Below, piece after piece: positions 53,253 to 62,963 of a stretch of 64,000 bases of DNA. Under the pieces are notes generated by a model. The model did not search any database, was not told where the DNA came from, and worked only from the letters and a program-made list of their open reading frames with translations. Position numbers and translations under genes: made by a program. Numbering within the stretch: position 1 is the first letter of the stretch; every line of letters starts with the position of its first letter. Location of the stretch: the NCBI GenBank assembly GCA_026169045.1, contig JAPFDH010000108.1, positions 24,882 through 88,881 on the forward strand. Reading direction: 5' to 3'. This DNA comes from Lachnospiraceae bacterium. GTDB taxonomy: Bacteria > Bacillota > Clostridia > Lachnospirales > Lachnospiraceae.

Positions 53253-55091
53253 ATGTCATTTAATCATTCTCAGATGGAAGCGATCCATCATGAAAAAGGG
53301 CCAGCCATGATTTTGGCTGGCCCTGGTTCTGGTAAAACAACTGTTATTACCAATCGTACAAAATATTTGATTGAAACATGTCATGTAGATCCTGCGCGAA
53401 TTTTAGTGATTACCTTCACTAAGGCAGCGGCGCAGGAAATGCAGGAGCGTTTTAGTAAATTAGTTGGAACAGAAGCAAATCGTGTAACATTTGGTACGTT
53501 TCATTCGGTTTTCTTTCGGATTTTAAAGTATGCATATCATTATAATGCATCAAATATTGCCAGGGATGAAGAACGAATCTTATTTATGAAAGAAATTACG
53601 GAACAAATGGGGTTGGAGACAGAGGACATAAATGAATTTTGTCTTTCTATACTCAGTGAAATCAGTATAATAAAAAATGACCAAATAGATTTAAATCATT
53701 ATTATGCAAAAAATTGTTCAGAAGAAATCTTTCGTGTTTTATATGAAAAATATGAGGCGCGGATGATGAGGGAAAACAAAATTGATTTCGATGATATGCT
53801 TCTGATGACATATGAACTATTTTCAGCCAGAAAAGATATATTGGAATTATGGAGAAAACAATATCAGTATATATTAATTGATGAATTTCAGGATATTAAT
53901 AAAGTACAGTATGAAGTAGTACGTATGCTGGCAGCACCGGATAATAATCTGTTTATTGTAGGAGATGATGATCAGTCTATTTATCGTTTTCGCGGAGCAA
54001 AGCCGGAAATTATGCTGGGATTTGAAAAGGATTATCCGAATCTGAAAAAAATTCTTTTAAATGTTAATTACCGTTCCACTCAGACAATTGTTAAAGCCGC
54101 CTCTAATTTAATTTCCCATAATCGTATACGATTTCCTAAAACTATAGAATCAGCACAGGAAAGCGGACAGATGCTGGCTGTCCATTTATGTCAGGATGTT
54201 TATGAAGAAGGCGATCTGCTTTTGGATTTAATGGAGCAGTATCGTAAGCAGGGAATTTCCTATGAAAATATGGCTATTTTATTCCGGACGGAAAAAACAG
54301 CCAGACCTATGGTGGAACGTTTGATGGAATATAATATGCCCTTTCAAATGCGGGATAATATTCCAAATTTGTTTGAACATTGGATTGCAAAAGATATTAT
54401 TACGTATCTGGAAATTGCAAAAGGAAATAATTCCAGGGCATTATTTTTAAGAATTATGAATCGTCCCAACCGTTATATACATCGTGAGGCATTGGATTGC
54501 CTGGATGTGGATTTGAAGCGGGTAAAACAATATTATGCCGGAAAAGATTGGATGGAGGAGCGAATTGAGCGATTGGAATATGATATTCGTATGCTGGGAC
54601 TGATGGCACCGTATGCTGCGATTCATTATATTCGCAATGGAATGCAATACGATCAGTATATCAAAGAATATGCACAATATAGGCGGGTAAAACCAGAGGA
54701 TTTGTATGAATTATTGGATTCCTTACAAGAAAGTGCAAAGCCTTACCGAACTGTGGAAGAATGGTTTTTACATATACAAAAATATACAGAAGAGTTAAAG
54801 ATGCAGGCTGAAAACCAGCGAAAAAAGCGAGAGGGAATCATGTTAAGTACTATGCACAGTGCAAAAGGTCTGGAATATGACGTAGTAATTATTCTGGATG
54901 TCAATGAAGGAGTGACCCCTCACAACCGAGCAGTCCTGGATGTGGATCTGGAAGAAGAACGGCGGTTATTTTATGTCGCTGTTACAAGAGCAAAGAAATA
55001 TCTTCATCTTTTCCATTTAAAAGAGCGGTATCATAAAACAGTGATGCCCAGTCGCTTTTTGGATGAACTGATGAGCGTAAGAGAATGCTGA
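53253..55091 (+). CDS. UvrD/Rep-family superfamily 1A DNA helicase
   Basis: The 612-residue helicase has Walker A 'AGPGSGKTT' near residue 20, 'TFTKAAAQEMQERF' (motif Ia), 'IDEFQDIN' (motif II), 'GDDDQSIYRFRGA' (motif III), 'STMHSAKGLEYDVV' (motif V) and 'FYVAVTRAKKYLHL' (motif VI). It lacks the C-terminal tail of PcrA (about 720-740 residues) and is closer to the short clostridial UvrD-like helicases. It unwinds DNA 3'-5' in repair or conflict resolution. The site before ATG is GAAAGAGA. Confidence 0.9.
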   Translation: MSFNHSQMEAIHHEKGPAMILAGPGSGKTTVITNRTKYLIETCHVDPARILVITFTKAAAQEMQERFSKLVGTEANRVTFGTFHSVFFRILKYAYHYNASNIARDEERILFMKEITEQMGLETEDINEFCLSILSEISIIKNDQIDLNHYYAKNCSEEIFRVLYEKYEARMMRENKIDFDDMLLMTYELFSARKDILELWRKQYQYILIDEFQDINKVQYEVVRMLAAPDNNLFIVGDDDQSIYRFRGAKPEIMLGFEKDYPNLKKILLNVNYRSTQTIVKAASNLISHNRIRFPKTIESAQESGQMLAVHLCQDVYEEGDLLLDLMEQYRKQGISYENMAILFRTEKTARPMVERLMEYNMPFQMRDNIPNLFEHWIAKDIITYLEIAKGNNSRALFLRIMNRPNRYIHREALDCLDVDLKRVKQYYAGKDWMEERIERLEYDIRMLGLMAPYAAIHYIRNGMQYDQYIKEYAQYRRVKPEDLYELLDSLQESAKPYRTVEEWFLHIQKYTEELKMQAENQRKKREGIMLSTMHSAKGLEYDVVIILDVNEGVTPHNRAVLDVDLEEERRLFYVAVTRAKKYLHLFHLKERYHKTVMPSRFLDELMSVREC

Positions 55092-55106
55092 TAATAGACG
55101 GATAAA

Positions 55107-55149
55107 AAGAAAAGAAGGAACAGGATATACTCCTCTTCCTTCTTTTTTG
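55107..55149. terminator. Terminator after the helicase gene
   Basis: AAAAGAAGGAA pairs with TTCCTTCTTTT around a 16-nt loop. Both sides are A/T-tracted, and it also faces the convergent vanW-like gene. Confidence 0.8.
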
Positions 55150-55177
55150 TGATATTAAATCATTAAAATATTTAAAA

Positions 55178-56791
55178 TTAATAAGGCCAGGTTACACCCT
55201 TTGCCGCACAGAGGCTACGCATTCTGGAATTAAATGCATCCATTTGCGCCTGACTCCATCCAGGAGCAACATTGGTCACCGGGGTTCCGTCTAAGAATTC
55301 CAGTTTGACTTCTACAGCACGACCGGAATCATCTACAGATACATCCACGTTAACATCGGGAGCGTGACGGATGGTTCCAGTGGAAAAACGATATTCATCC
55401 AGGGAATTAATTTCAATGGTTTCTGTTACCTGTCCATCGATTTTTACATCCTTATAAAGCTTAGACTTGATATGGGGATGAACGTTTACAACAGTAGCTT
55501 CTTTTTCTGAATAATCGCCAAATCCAAGTTTCATACTACTGTCTTCCACAAAATCAAAAAGTGTTCCGGGATATTCCCAAAGAAGAACTTCTGAACGGTA
55601 TTCAATGCTTCGGTTTGCCGGACGAGTTTCGGCTCCATAGATATTGATAGTGAGGTTCGCATAGCCATTTGCTCCGACAGGAGAACAATAGGCTTCGATA
55701 TAAATGGGATATTCGGTATTGTTTACAAAAGTAAAATCATATCCGGCTTTATAGCTTACCATGGCATCCATGGAAGGTGGAAGATAATCCACTGCCATAG
55801 AATGGGGATTTCTTTTGGTAACCTGAAGTTCAGACCAGAGAACTGCATTGTATAAAGTGGAACTGGTTTGACAGATACCACCGCCAATATCATCAATTAC
55901 AGCGCCGTCTAAGTATGTTCCGGCCGGTTTATAGCCATTTTCTTCCGTTACATCACCAAACATTTTTAGTGCTGAAATTTCTTCACCGGGCATAAAGAGA
56001 TTTCCATTGACTCCTTCAGAACTGCGGTGAATGTTTTCAGAACGATTGGAATCGCTGGCCAGAAAAGCTGTAGTGCTGGAACCCAGTGGGGTATTGGAAA
56101 AATGACTGAATAGATCAGATTTGATATTTGGTTCTGTGATAATTGCTTCAGCCGTGTAATTAATGGATTCCGCTGTAAGATCCAAAGCTTGATTTAGTAT
56201 AGAAGAAGCAGCTGCATCCGCATCATAACGAATACCGGTCTGTTCCGGAGTTATAACAAACTGACCATTTTCCCGGGTAATGCTGGCGTCACGCGCAGAA
56301 GCACTGGCGGCTTCCAGAGCAGGAGAAATTACCGATTTAATCTGTTCAATATCTCCGGAAAGTTCTATGGATTTTTCTACAGGTCCCTGTTCCAATTCTT
56401 TCATTGATTTATAACGTACAATAAAGTTGCCCCGAGATACGTAGGATGACAGATCATTAACTACGTTGGGATTTGCCCAAACAATACCAAGGCTGGTCAA
56501 TGATTGATCGAGTGCCTGGTCAGAATAACTGAGATGCATATTTCGTTCCAAAAGACGGTCTGCTTCAATGCTGACTGCTGTATTGGCTTCTTCCAGAGTC
56601 ATTCCCTCCAGGGAAATACCATTGACAGAAACATTTGCTGGAAATGTTCCGGATTTATTGGGAAGGGATGTTGTAGATTGAACTGAGGCGGGAGCGGAAG
56701 AAGGCTCTTCGGCTAGGACTGCCATGGCAGAACCAAATGTAAGCAATAAAATAGAGCCAAGTGCCACTGTAATTCGTTTCATTTGTCTCAT
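55178..56791 (-). CDS. VanW-family secreted protein, copy 1
   Basis: The 537-residue protein has a signal peptide ('ITVALGSILLLTFGSAMAVLAEE'), a YoaR-like putative peptidoglycan-binding domain (about residues 60-230) and a VanW domain with 'GGGICQTSSTLYNAVLWSEL' and 'HSMAVDYLPPSMDAMVSY'. A C-terminal extension ends 'MRSLCAAKGVTWPY'. It is probably exported and cell-wall associated; the molecular function of VanW proteins is unknown. GGAGGAG sits 8 bp before the ATG. It is a close paralogue of the next gene, separated by a terminator. Confidence 0.85.
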   Translation of the reverse strand: MRQMKRITVALGSILLLTFGSAMAVLAEEPSSAPASVQSTTSLPNKSGTFPANVSVNGISLEGMTLEEANTAVSIEADRLLERNMHLSYSDQALDQSLTSLGIVWANPNVVNDLSSYVSRGNFIVRYKSMKELEQGPVEKSIELSGDIEQIKSVISPALEAASASARDASITRENGQFVITPEQTGIRYDADAAASSILNQALDLTAESINYTAEAIITEPNIKSDLFSHFSNTPLGSSTTAFLASDSNRSENIHRSSEGVNGNLFMPGEEISALKMFGDVTEENGYKPAGTYLDGAVIDDIGGGICQTSSTLYNAVLWSELQVTKRNPHSMAVDYLPPSMDAMVSYKAGYDFTFVNNTEYPIYIEAYCSPVGANGYANLTINIYGAETRPANRSIEYRSEVLLWEYPGTLFDFVEDSSMKLGFGDYSEKEATVVNVHPHIKSKLYKDVKIDGQVTETIEINSLDEYRFSTGTIRHAPDVNVDVSVDDSGRAVEVKLEFLDGTPVTNVAPGWSQAQMDAFNSRMRSLCAAKGVTWPY

Positions 56792-56917
56792 AAATGTATC
56801 TCCTCCATGTTGTTTTATCCTAATAAGAACAATAACAGTACTTTTTTACCACAAGATATAAAATTTACAACTAATATCTCGTGGGAAAAGAAAGATATAA
56901 GATGAGAAGAGAAAAAT

Positions 56918-56976
56918 AAAAAGATGTCTTTCCTATCCGCTTTTGGGATAGAAAGACATCTTTTTATGTGTAATTT
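56918..56976. terminator. Terminator between the two VanW genes
   Basis: AAAAAGATGTCTTTC pairs with GAAAGACATCTTTTT and the stem extends through TATCC/GGATA, a 20-bp stem. It ends the minus-strand transcript of copy 2. Confidence 0.9.
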
Positions 56977-56987
56977 TTAGTAAATCA

Positions 56988-58511
56988 TCAGCCTGTCACA
57001 GGGGAACCGTCAAGAAATTTTACGGTTACGACAACACTTCGGCCGGTTTTTTTATCAACTTCTACACTGACTGTAACGTCAGCAGCGTGGCGGATAAGAC
57101 CAGTGGAGAAATCATATTCATCTTCATGAAGCATGGTGCTTTCTGTCAGCTGTCCGTCAACATAGACATCCTTGTATAACTGGGATTTGATATGGGGATG
57201 AACATTGGTAACTGTCTGTTGCTTTTCAGAATAACTTCCCTGACCTAATTTCATTGTATCGTCTACCACGAAATCAAAGAGAGTTCCTGGATAATCCCAT
57301 TCAAGAATTTCTGAACGGTAATTGATGGTCCGGTTAGCCGGGCGGGTTTCTGTTCCATAGATATTGATGGTGAGACGATCGTATCCGTCGGCACCGACAC
57401 CGGAACAATAAGCCTCAATATAGATCGGATATTCTGTACTGTTTACGAAAGTAAAATCATTGGAACCGTAAGAAACCATAGCATCCATAGAAGGTGGAAG
57501 ATAATCCACTGCCATCGAATGCTGCCGACGGTGGGTCACTTGGAGTTCTGCCCATAAAACAGCATTATATAAGGAAGAAGTCGTCTGACAGATACCTCCA
57601 CCGATTCCAGGTACTACTTCACCGTTTTCATATGTATCAGCCATATTGTATCCGTTTTCAGCAGTTATATCTCCATACATGCCAAGTGCGGAAATTTCTT
57701 CTCCTGGCATAAATACACGACCGTTAATGGAATCCACACTTTTTCTTACATTATCGGCCCGGGCAGTATCTCTGGCTAAAAAGGCGGTGGTACAGGAACC
57801 AAGAGGTGTATTAGAAAAATTCTGGAATACTTCTGTTTTAATACTTGGTTCGGTGATAATCTCAGCTACTTCATAAGAAACACTTTCTACATTCAAATTC
57901 AATGCCTGATTAAGAATTTCGGTAGCAGCAGCATCGACATCATAACTGATTCCGGTTTGGGATTCTGTAATGACAAATTGACCGTTTGCCCTGGTTATAC
58001 TGGCATTTTGTGCCTGAACTGTGGCAGCATCCAAGGAAGGAGAGATAGCTGCTTTGACCTGTTCCACATCACCTGTGAGTTCCACGGTTTTTTCCACAGG
58101 TCCCTGTTCCAGTTCCTTCATGGATTTATAACGGACAATGAAATTTCCTCTTGACACGTAAGAATCCAATTCATTGACAACATCCGGATTTGCCCATGTG
58201 ATGCCGATGTCAGATAAGGTTAAGTCCAGAGATTGTCCGGAATAAGTCATATGCATTGGACGTGCCAGAAGTGCATTTACCTGTTCGCTGACTGCAGCAT
58301 TGGCTTCCTCTAAAGTCATTCCTTCCAGTGAAATTCCATTGACAGAAATATTAGCCGGAAATGTACCAGATTTATTTGGTAAGAATTCCGTAGACTGGGA
58401 AGAAGCGGGAGCCGTTTCGCCAGAAGTTTCTTCGGCAGCGTATGCTGTGATGGCAGAACCCAGTGCCAATAGGGTTCCGAATACAAGTGCCATCCGTTTT
58501 ATAGATTTCAT
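56988..58511 (-). CDS. VanW-family secreted protein, copy 2
   Basis: The 507-residue protein has the same plan as copy 1: signal peptide ('MALVFGTLLALGSAITAYAAEE'), 'LPNKSGTFPANISVNGISLE' in the mature N-terminus, a peptidoglycan-binding-like domain and a VanW domain ('GGGICQTTSSLYNAVLWAEL'). It ends about 30 residues earlier at 'FLDGSPVTG'. Long stretches are identical to copy 1 (for example 'YVSRGNFIVRYKSMKELEQG'), showing a recent tandem duplication. ATG 58511 matches the copy 1 start; an earlier ATG at 58523 touches the Shine-Dalgarno sequence. Confidence 0.85.
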   Translation of the reverse strand: MKSIKRMALVFGTLLALGSAITAYAAEETSGETAPASSQSTEFLPNKSGTFPANISVNGISLEGMTLEEANAAVSEQVNALLARPMHMTYSGQSLDLTLSDIGITWANPDVVNELDSYVSRGNFIVRYKSMKELEQGPVEKTVELTGDVEQVKAAISPSLDAATVQAQNASITRANGQFVITESQTGISYDVDAAATEILNQALNLNVESVSYEVAEIITEPSIKTEVFQNFSNTPLGSCTTAFLARDTARADNVRKSVDSINGRVFMPGEEISALGMYGDITAENGYNMADTYENGEVVPGIGGGICQTTSSLYNAVLWAELQVTHRRQHSMAVDYLPPSMDAMVSYGSNDFTFVNSTEYPIYIEAYCSGVGADGYDRLTINIYGTETRPANRTINYRSEILEWDYPGTLFDFVVDDTMKLGQGSYSEKQQTVTNVHPHIKSQLYKDVYVDGQLTESTMLHEDEYDFSTGLIRHAADVTVSVEVDKKTGRSVVVTVKFLDGSPVTG

Positions 58512-58768
58512 AATATGTATCATCCTCCATTCTGTATATACATACAGGTAGATTGTCGGGACATTTCATTATATATGAATGAAATGAACCAGACATATTT
58601 TTTGTAGCCTCAGCTGAACAAAATACAGGTTCAGCCATGAATAAAAGTGTATCATAGAAATAGATATTTTCAAACTATATTATTGAAAATTAAAAAAAGA
58701 TTATTTGTTTTGTAAAAAAAATGTAATCTATGAATGAAAAAGATGAAAATCCCTATTTCTTCCTTCTT

Positions 58769-59620
58769 TCATCGAAAAGAACGGGAGTGCTTTTTGTATT
58801 GACCTGGCGGATAACCGGTGATTTTTTTAAATGTACGTATGAAGTTGGAATAATCATTAAATCCGGCTATCTCACAGGCTTCTGTGACACTATAGCCACG
58901 GGATAAGAGCCCCTTGGCCAAGGTGACACGTTTGACAACAATATATTGAAAAATGGTAGATCCGGTTTCCTGTTTGAATAGGTGACTTAAATAAAATTTG
59001 TCCATCGACAAGGCATCAGCGATTCCATCTAATGTTAAGGATTCGGCAATATGTCGGTCGATGTATTGAAGAACCGGCTGTACCTTAACGGGTATAGAAT
59101 CAGAAGTACTTTCTACAGTATTTTGGTAAAGCTGATTTATATAAATAAGAAGCTGAACCAAATAAGACTGAGTCAAAAGATCACTTCCGTATGCCGGATC
59201 TTTTGAATAGGAGATCAGTTGTTCAATATTTGGAAGCCAATAGGTGAGCTCAGTATCTTTTATATGTGACAAATTGCCGATCCCCTTGGGATGATTCTGA
59301 AAACATGTCAGCAGGTCGGTCTGTGGAGTTGACAAATTCTGGATCCATTTTGGGTCAAAATGAATGGTAATACGTTCATAAGGTTCGTTTTTCAAATTAA
59401 CTACTGTATGAATTTCCTGACTGTTAAAAATCAGAATGTCTCCTCTCTTTAGTTGATAACAGCTTTGTTCCACAAAATAGTTCACATGACCCTGAAGAAA
59501 GATATAAATTTCATAGTTATTGTGGATATGAAAATCCGGATTGCTTGCTTTCCTGGAAAGGGCATGTCCTGCGGAAATTAGACTGGAAAATTCTTGCCGA
59601 CGAATGGGTTTGTCAGCCAT
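58769..59620 (-). CDS. AraC-family regulator with cupin sensor
   Basis: The 283-residue regulator has an N-terminal cupin-type arabinose-binding-like domain ('HIHNNYEIYIFLQGHVNYFV', 'LKRGDILIFNSQEIHTV'). The C-terminal AraC HTH pair has 'LDGIADALSMDKFYLSHLFK' and 'VTEACEIAGFNDYSNFIRTF'. It is divergent from the four-gene sugar/polyol operon and is its likely activator. GGAGGTGACTC precedes the ATG. Confidence 0.88.
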   Translation of the reverse strand: MADKPIRRQEFSSLISAGHALSRKASNPDFHIHNNYEIYIFLQGHVNYFVEQSCYQLKRGDILIFNSQEIHTVVNLKNEPYERITIHFDPKWIQNLSTPQTDLLTCFQNHPKGIGNLSHIKDTELTYWLPNIEQLISYSKDPAYGSDLLTQSYLVQLLIYINQLYQNTVESTSDSIPVKVQPVLQYIDRHIAESLTLDGIADALSMDKFYLSHLFKQETGSTIFQYIVVKRVTLAKGLLSRGYSVTEACEIAGFNDYSNFIRTFKKITGYPPGQYKKHSRSFR

Positions 59621-59674
59621 GAGTCACCTCCTGAAGTCTATTTTTTAAATCGTAACAAAAAACTGAAAAAAGAT

Positions 59675-59709
59675 CACAATTTATGCAATAAAATCCACAA
59701 TTTATGCAA
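59675..59709. promoter_or_regulatory. Direct-repeat operator for the AraC regulator
   Basis: CACAATTTATGCAA occurs twice, at 59675-59688 and 59696-59709. The copies are identical and 21 bp apart centre to centre, two helical turns. This spacing is typical of AraC-family half-sites bound by a dimer next to the -35. It lies between the divergent regulator and operon. Confidence 0.75.
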
Positions 59710-59850
59710 AGAAATTGATCTTCCATTATCATATACTAGTTTTAATAAAATGACAAGATTACAGAAAGAATTTGGTCGATTCAAACAAATGGATTCCCGG
59801 AAGAAAAGAAAGACGTGGGAAAGGTGACGAGAAGAAAGGAGAAGATAAAT

Positions 59851-61017
59851 ATGAAACAGGTTAGAATGGGTATTATTGGCTTTGGTGTTCAAGGCGGAGG
59901 TTATGCAGGTTTTATTACAGAGGGAAAAGTAGAAGGGATGGTTTTAGGTGGTATCTGTGATATCGATCCGGAAAAAAAGAAAAAGGCGGAAGAAAAATAT
60001 CCGGATGTTCCTTTTTTTGAAAATTATGCGGATATGATCGAAAGCGGAAAGGTAGATTGTGTGATTACAACAGTACCACATTATCTTCATCCGGTCATTG
60101 GTATTTATGCGATTGAGCATGGAATGCCAGTTATCATTGAAAAGCCGGCAGGTGTTTATACAAAGCAGGTTAGAAAGTTGATTGAATGTTCCAAGGCCCA
60201 TCCTGATGTTCCGTTTGCCATCATGTTTAATCAGAGAACAAATCCTCTTTATATAGAAGTGAAGAAAATTATGGATAGCGGAGAACTGGGAAAATTACGC
60301 AGAACCAATTGGATTATTAATAATTGGTGGCGTTCTACCAACTATTACAATCAAAGTGCATGGCGGGCTACATGGGGAGCAGAAGGCGGAGGCGTTTTGG
60401 TAAATCAGGCACCGCATCAGTTGGATTTGATTCAGTGGATTTGTGGAAAGCCAAAGAAAGTATATGCAAATTGTAAATTCGGTTCACACAGAGATATTGT
60501 GGTAGAAAATGATGTGACTGCAATTTTGGACTACGGTGAAGGAGCAACAGGCGTGTTTATTACATGTACACACGATTTTGACGGAACCGATCGTTTTGAA
60601 ATCGATTGTGATGGCGGAAAGATTGTAATTGAAAACAGTAAACGTGCAGTTGTTCATAAATTTGTAAAAACAGAGGATGAAATTGATAAGACATTTACAC
60701 CGGAAATGTCAGCCAAGCTGTTCCGAGGCGAAGGTGAAATGGAAAAATATGAGGAGCGTATCATTGAGTTTCCATCAGCATGGGGAAGCCAGCATTGTAT
60801 CGTTATGAAGAATTTTGCTGATCATTTGCTCTATGGAACTCCGATTATGGCACCGGGAGCTGATGGAATCAATGGTGTGAAATTGGCGAATGCTATGCTT
60901 CTTTCTTCTTGGTTGGGAAAAGAAGTGGATTACGAATTCGATGAAGATTTATATATTGAAGAATTGAATAAAAGAATTAAGGAAGAAGGAAAGTATCCTT
61001 TGATTGAAGAAAACTAA
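59851..61017 (+). CDS. Gfo/Idh/MocA-family oxidoreductase, gene 1
   Basis: The 388-residue protein has an N-terminal Rossmann domain ('RMGIIGFGVQGGGYAGFITEG', 'EKPAGVYTKQVRKLI') and the C-terminal oxidoreductase domain with 'GGGVLVNQAPHQLDLIQWICG', whose His is the likely catalytic residue (EKP and H-x-x-D pattern). It oxidises or reduces a sugar, inositol or glycoside hydroxyl with NAD(P). ATG 59851 follows AAAGGAGAAG; the open frame from 59815 has no good site. First gene of the operon. Confidence 0.88.
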   Translation: MKQVRMGIIGFGVQGGGYAGFITEGKVEGMVLGGICDIDPEKKKKAEEKYPDVPFFENYADMIESGKVDCVITTVPHYLHPVIGIYAIEHGMPVIIEKPAGVYTKQVRKLIECSKAHPDVPFAIMFNQRTNPLYIEVKKIMDSGELGKLRRTNWIINNWWRSTNYYNQSAWRATWGAEGGGVLVNQAPHQLDLIQWICGKPKKVYANCKFGSHRDIVVENDVTAILDYGEGATGVFITCTHDFDGTDRFEIDCDGGKIVIENSKRAVVHKFVKTEDEIDKTFTPEMSAKLFRGEGEMEKYEERIIEFPSAWGSQHCIVMKNFADHLLYGTPIMAPGADGINGVKLANAMLLSSWLGKEVDYEFDEDLYIEELNKRIKEEGKYPLIEEN

Positions 61018-61042
61018 GCAGATTTATTTAGGAGGAAATACT

Positions 61043-61900
61043 ATGGCACGGGCAAAAATTTGTGTACAGGCAATGACAATAAAAAAAGCATTTGCGGAGT
61101 TGGGACCTTATGAGGCATTGAAAAAAATGGCCGAACTTGGATATCATGGCGTAGAACTTTCACAGGTAGATATGGGGGCAGAGAGTGTAGCTGAAATGAA
61201 ACGGGCTTGTGAAGAATTTGATATTGAAGTCGCTGCTATTTCCGGTGGGCTAGATCCAAGAAAAGAAGGCGACGATGCTTTGACCGTAAATTTAGATAAA
61301 TTTGTTCAGGATTGTAAGACATTGGGAGCAAAGTATATCAGAATCGGTATGATGCCGGTGAATTATATGGCTTCTGTTGAAACGCTTAAAGATTTTTGCA
61401 GAAAAGCGGAAGATATTGCAGAAAAATTAAAGAAGGAAGGCATCCATCTGTATTATCATAATCATCATGTGGAATTTCAGAAAGTGGAAGGACGCTATGT
61501 GATTGATCTGGTAAAAGAATGGGCTCCAAATGTTGGGGTGGAATTGGATGTTCATTGGGTTCAAAGAGGCGGAGAAAATCCTGTAAATGTTATTCCGAGA
61601 CTGGCAGGTTCGCTGGATTTACTGCATTTGAAAGATTATAAAGTATATCCGTATGGGGAAGCTTTGGAAAAATCCGAAGATAATGAGAACCTGATGAGAG
61701 AATACTTTAAAGACTGTGTTCATTTTGCTGAAGTCGGTGAGGGAAATCTGGACATGAAGGCGATTATTGAGGCTGGGTTGAAAGCCGGAAGCAAATATTT
61801 AATTGTTGAACAGGATGATACATATGGCAGAGATCCGTATGAAAGTTTGAAAATATCAGCAGAGAATTTGAAAAAAATGGGATACGGGGACTGTTTTTAA
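61043..61900 (+). CDS. Sugar phosphate isomerase/epimerase (TIM barrel), gene 1
   Basis: This 285-residue AP-endonuclease-2-fold protein reads 'EALKKMAELGYHGVELSQVD', 'LYYHNHHVEFQKVEGRYVID', 'VGVELDVHWVQRGGENPVNV' and 'LLHLKDYK', with the metal-binding Glu/Asp/His residues of xylose-isomerase-like barrels. TAGGAGG precedes the ATG. It sits between two Gfo/Idh/MocA genes, a pairing seen in C-glycoside, keto-inositol and glycoside oxidative pathways. Confidence 0.88.
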   Translation: MARAKICVQAMTIKKAFAELGPYEALKKMAELGYHGVELSQVDMGAESVAEMKRACEEFDIEVAAISGGLDPRKEGDDALTVNLDKFVQDCKTLGAKYIRIGMMPVNYMASVETLKDFCRKAEDIAEKLKKEGIHLYYHNHHVEFQKVEGRYVIDLVKEWAPNVGVELDVHWVQRGGENPVNVIPRLAGSLDLLHLKDYKVYPYGEALEKSEDNENLMREYFKDCVHFAEVGEGNLDMKAIIEAGLKAGSKYLIVEQDDTYGRDPYESLKISAENLKKMGYGDCF

Positions 61901-61915
61901 CAGGAGGGATTGGAG

Positions 61916-62947
61916 ATGAAAACAGCGATAGTAGGCTGCGGTGCAATAGCAAAAATGCATGCCAGTGTTTTGGGGGAGATGCCAAATGTGGAAATAGTAG
62001 GTTTTGCTGACTGTAAGATTGACCGAGCAGAAGAATATAAACGTCAATATGGTCAGGAAAGCACAGGCGTGTATGCATCTTTGGAAGAAATGCTGGATGC
62101 CGAACATGTGGATGTACTACATATCTGTACCCCCCATTATCTTCATACTCCCATGGCGATATATGCATTGGATAAGGGTGTTCATGTATTTACTGAAAAA
62201 CCGCCTGCTATATCCAGAGAGCAGTTTGCCCAATTAAAAAAAGCTGCAGAAAAAGGAACGGCGAGGCTGGGAATCTGCTTTCAAAATAGATATAATGAAA
62301 GTACAAAAGCCATGGAAGATTTGCTGGCTTCCGGTAAAGGCGGAAAGGTAATAGGAGCCAGAGCTTTTGTAAGCTGGATGCGTACAAAAGAATATTATAC
62401 AGAAAGTGGATGGAGAGGAAAATGGGAAACAGAGGGTGGCGGATGCCTGATTAATCAATCTGTTCATACATTGGATCTTTTAAATCGTTTTATGGGAGAG
62501 TCAGCTGTTGAAACACAGGCCAATATGATGAATTATCATTTAAATGATGTGATTGAAGTAGAGGATACGGTATCCGCATATATCAGGTATCCTCATGCTA
62601 CGGCTTGTTTTTATGCAACGACAGCTTATGAGGAAAATCGTCCCATTATGATTGACATTGAATGTGAAAATATGTCTTTGCGTTTGGAAGGGTCTTATGT
62701 AACCTGTATTTATAAAGACGGAAGAAGAGAAGAACTTTCATTTTATAATGGATACACGATAGGAAAAGATTATTGGGGAACAGGCCATAAAGCCTGCATT
62801 GGTGATTTTTATCATTGTCTGGAGACTGGGAAAAAATTCCCCATTGAAGTGGAAGATGTGGAATCCACGTTCCAGCTTATGATGGATATTTATCAGTCGG
62901 CAAGAGAAGGGCGGATTGTTTTATCAAAAGAAAATCGTAACGGATAA
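61916..62947 (+). CDS. Gfo/Idh/MocA-family oxidoreductase, gene 2
   Basis: The 343-residue protein has a Rossmann 'TAIVGCGAIAKMHASVLGEM', 'FTEKPPAISREQFAQLKKA' (EKP lysine) and 'EGGGCLINQSVHTLDLLNRF' with the catalytic-type His. It is distinct from gene 1, so the two probably act at different steps or positions of the same sugar. ATG 61916 follows AGGAGGG; the frame also allows TTG 61910. Confidence 0.88.
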   Translation: MKTAIVGCGAIAKMHASVLGEMPNVEIVGFADCKIDRAEEYKRQYGQESTGVYASLEEMLDAEHVDVLHICTPHYLHTPMAIYALDKGVHVFTEKPPAISREQFAQLKKAAEKGTARLGICFQNRYNESTKAMEDLLASGKGGKVIGARAFVSWMRTKEYYTESGWRGKWETEGGGCLINQSVHTLDLLNRFMGESAVETQANMMNYHLNDVIEVEDTVSAYIRYPHATACFYATTAYEENRPIMIDIECENMSLRLEGSYVTCIYKDGRREELSFYNGYTIGKDYWGTGHKACIGDFYHCLETGKKFPIEVEDVESTFQLMMDIYQSAREGRIVLSKENRNG

Positions 62948-62963
62948 ATAGGGAGGATAAGGT

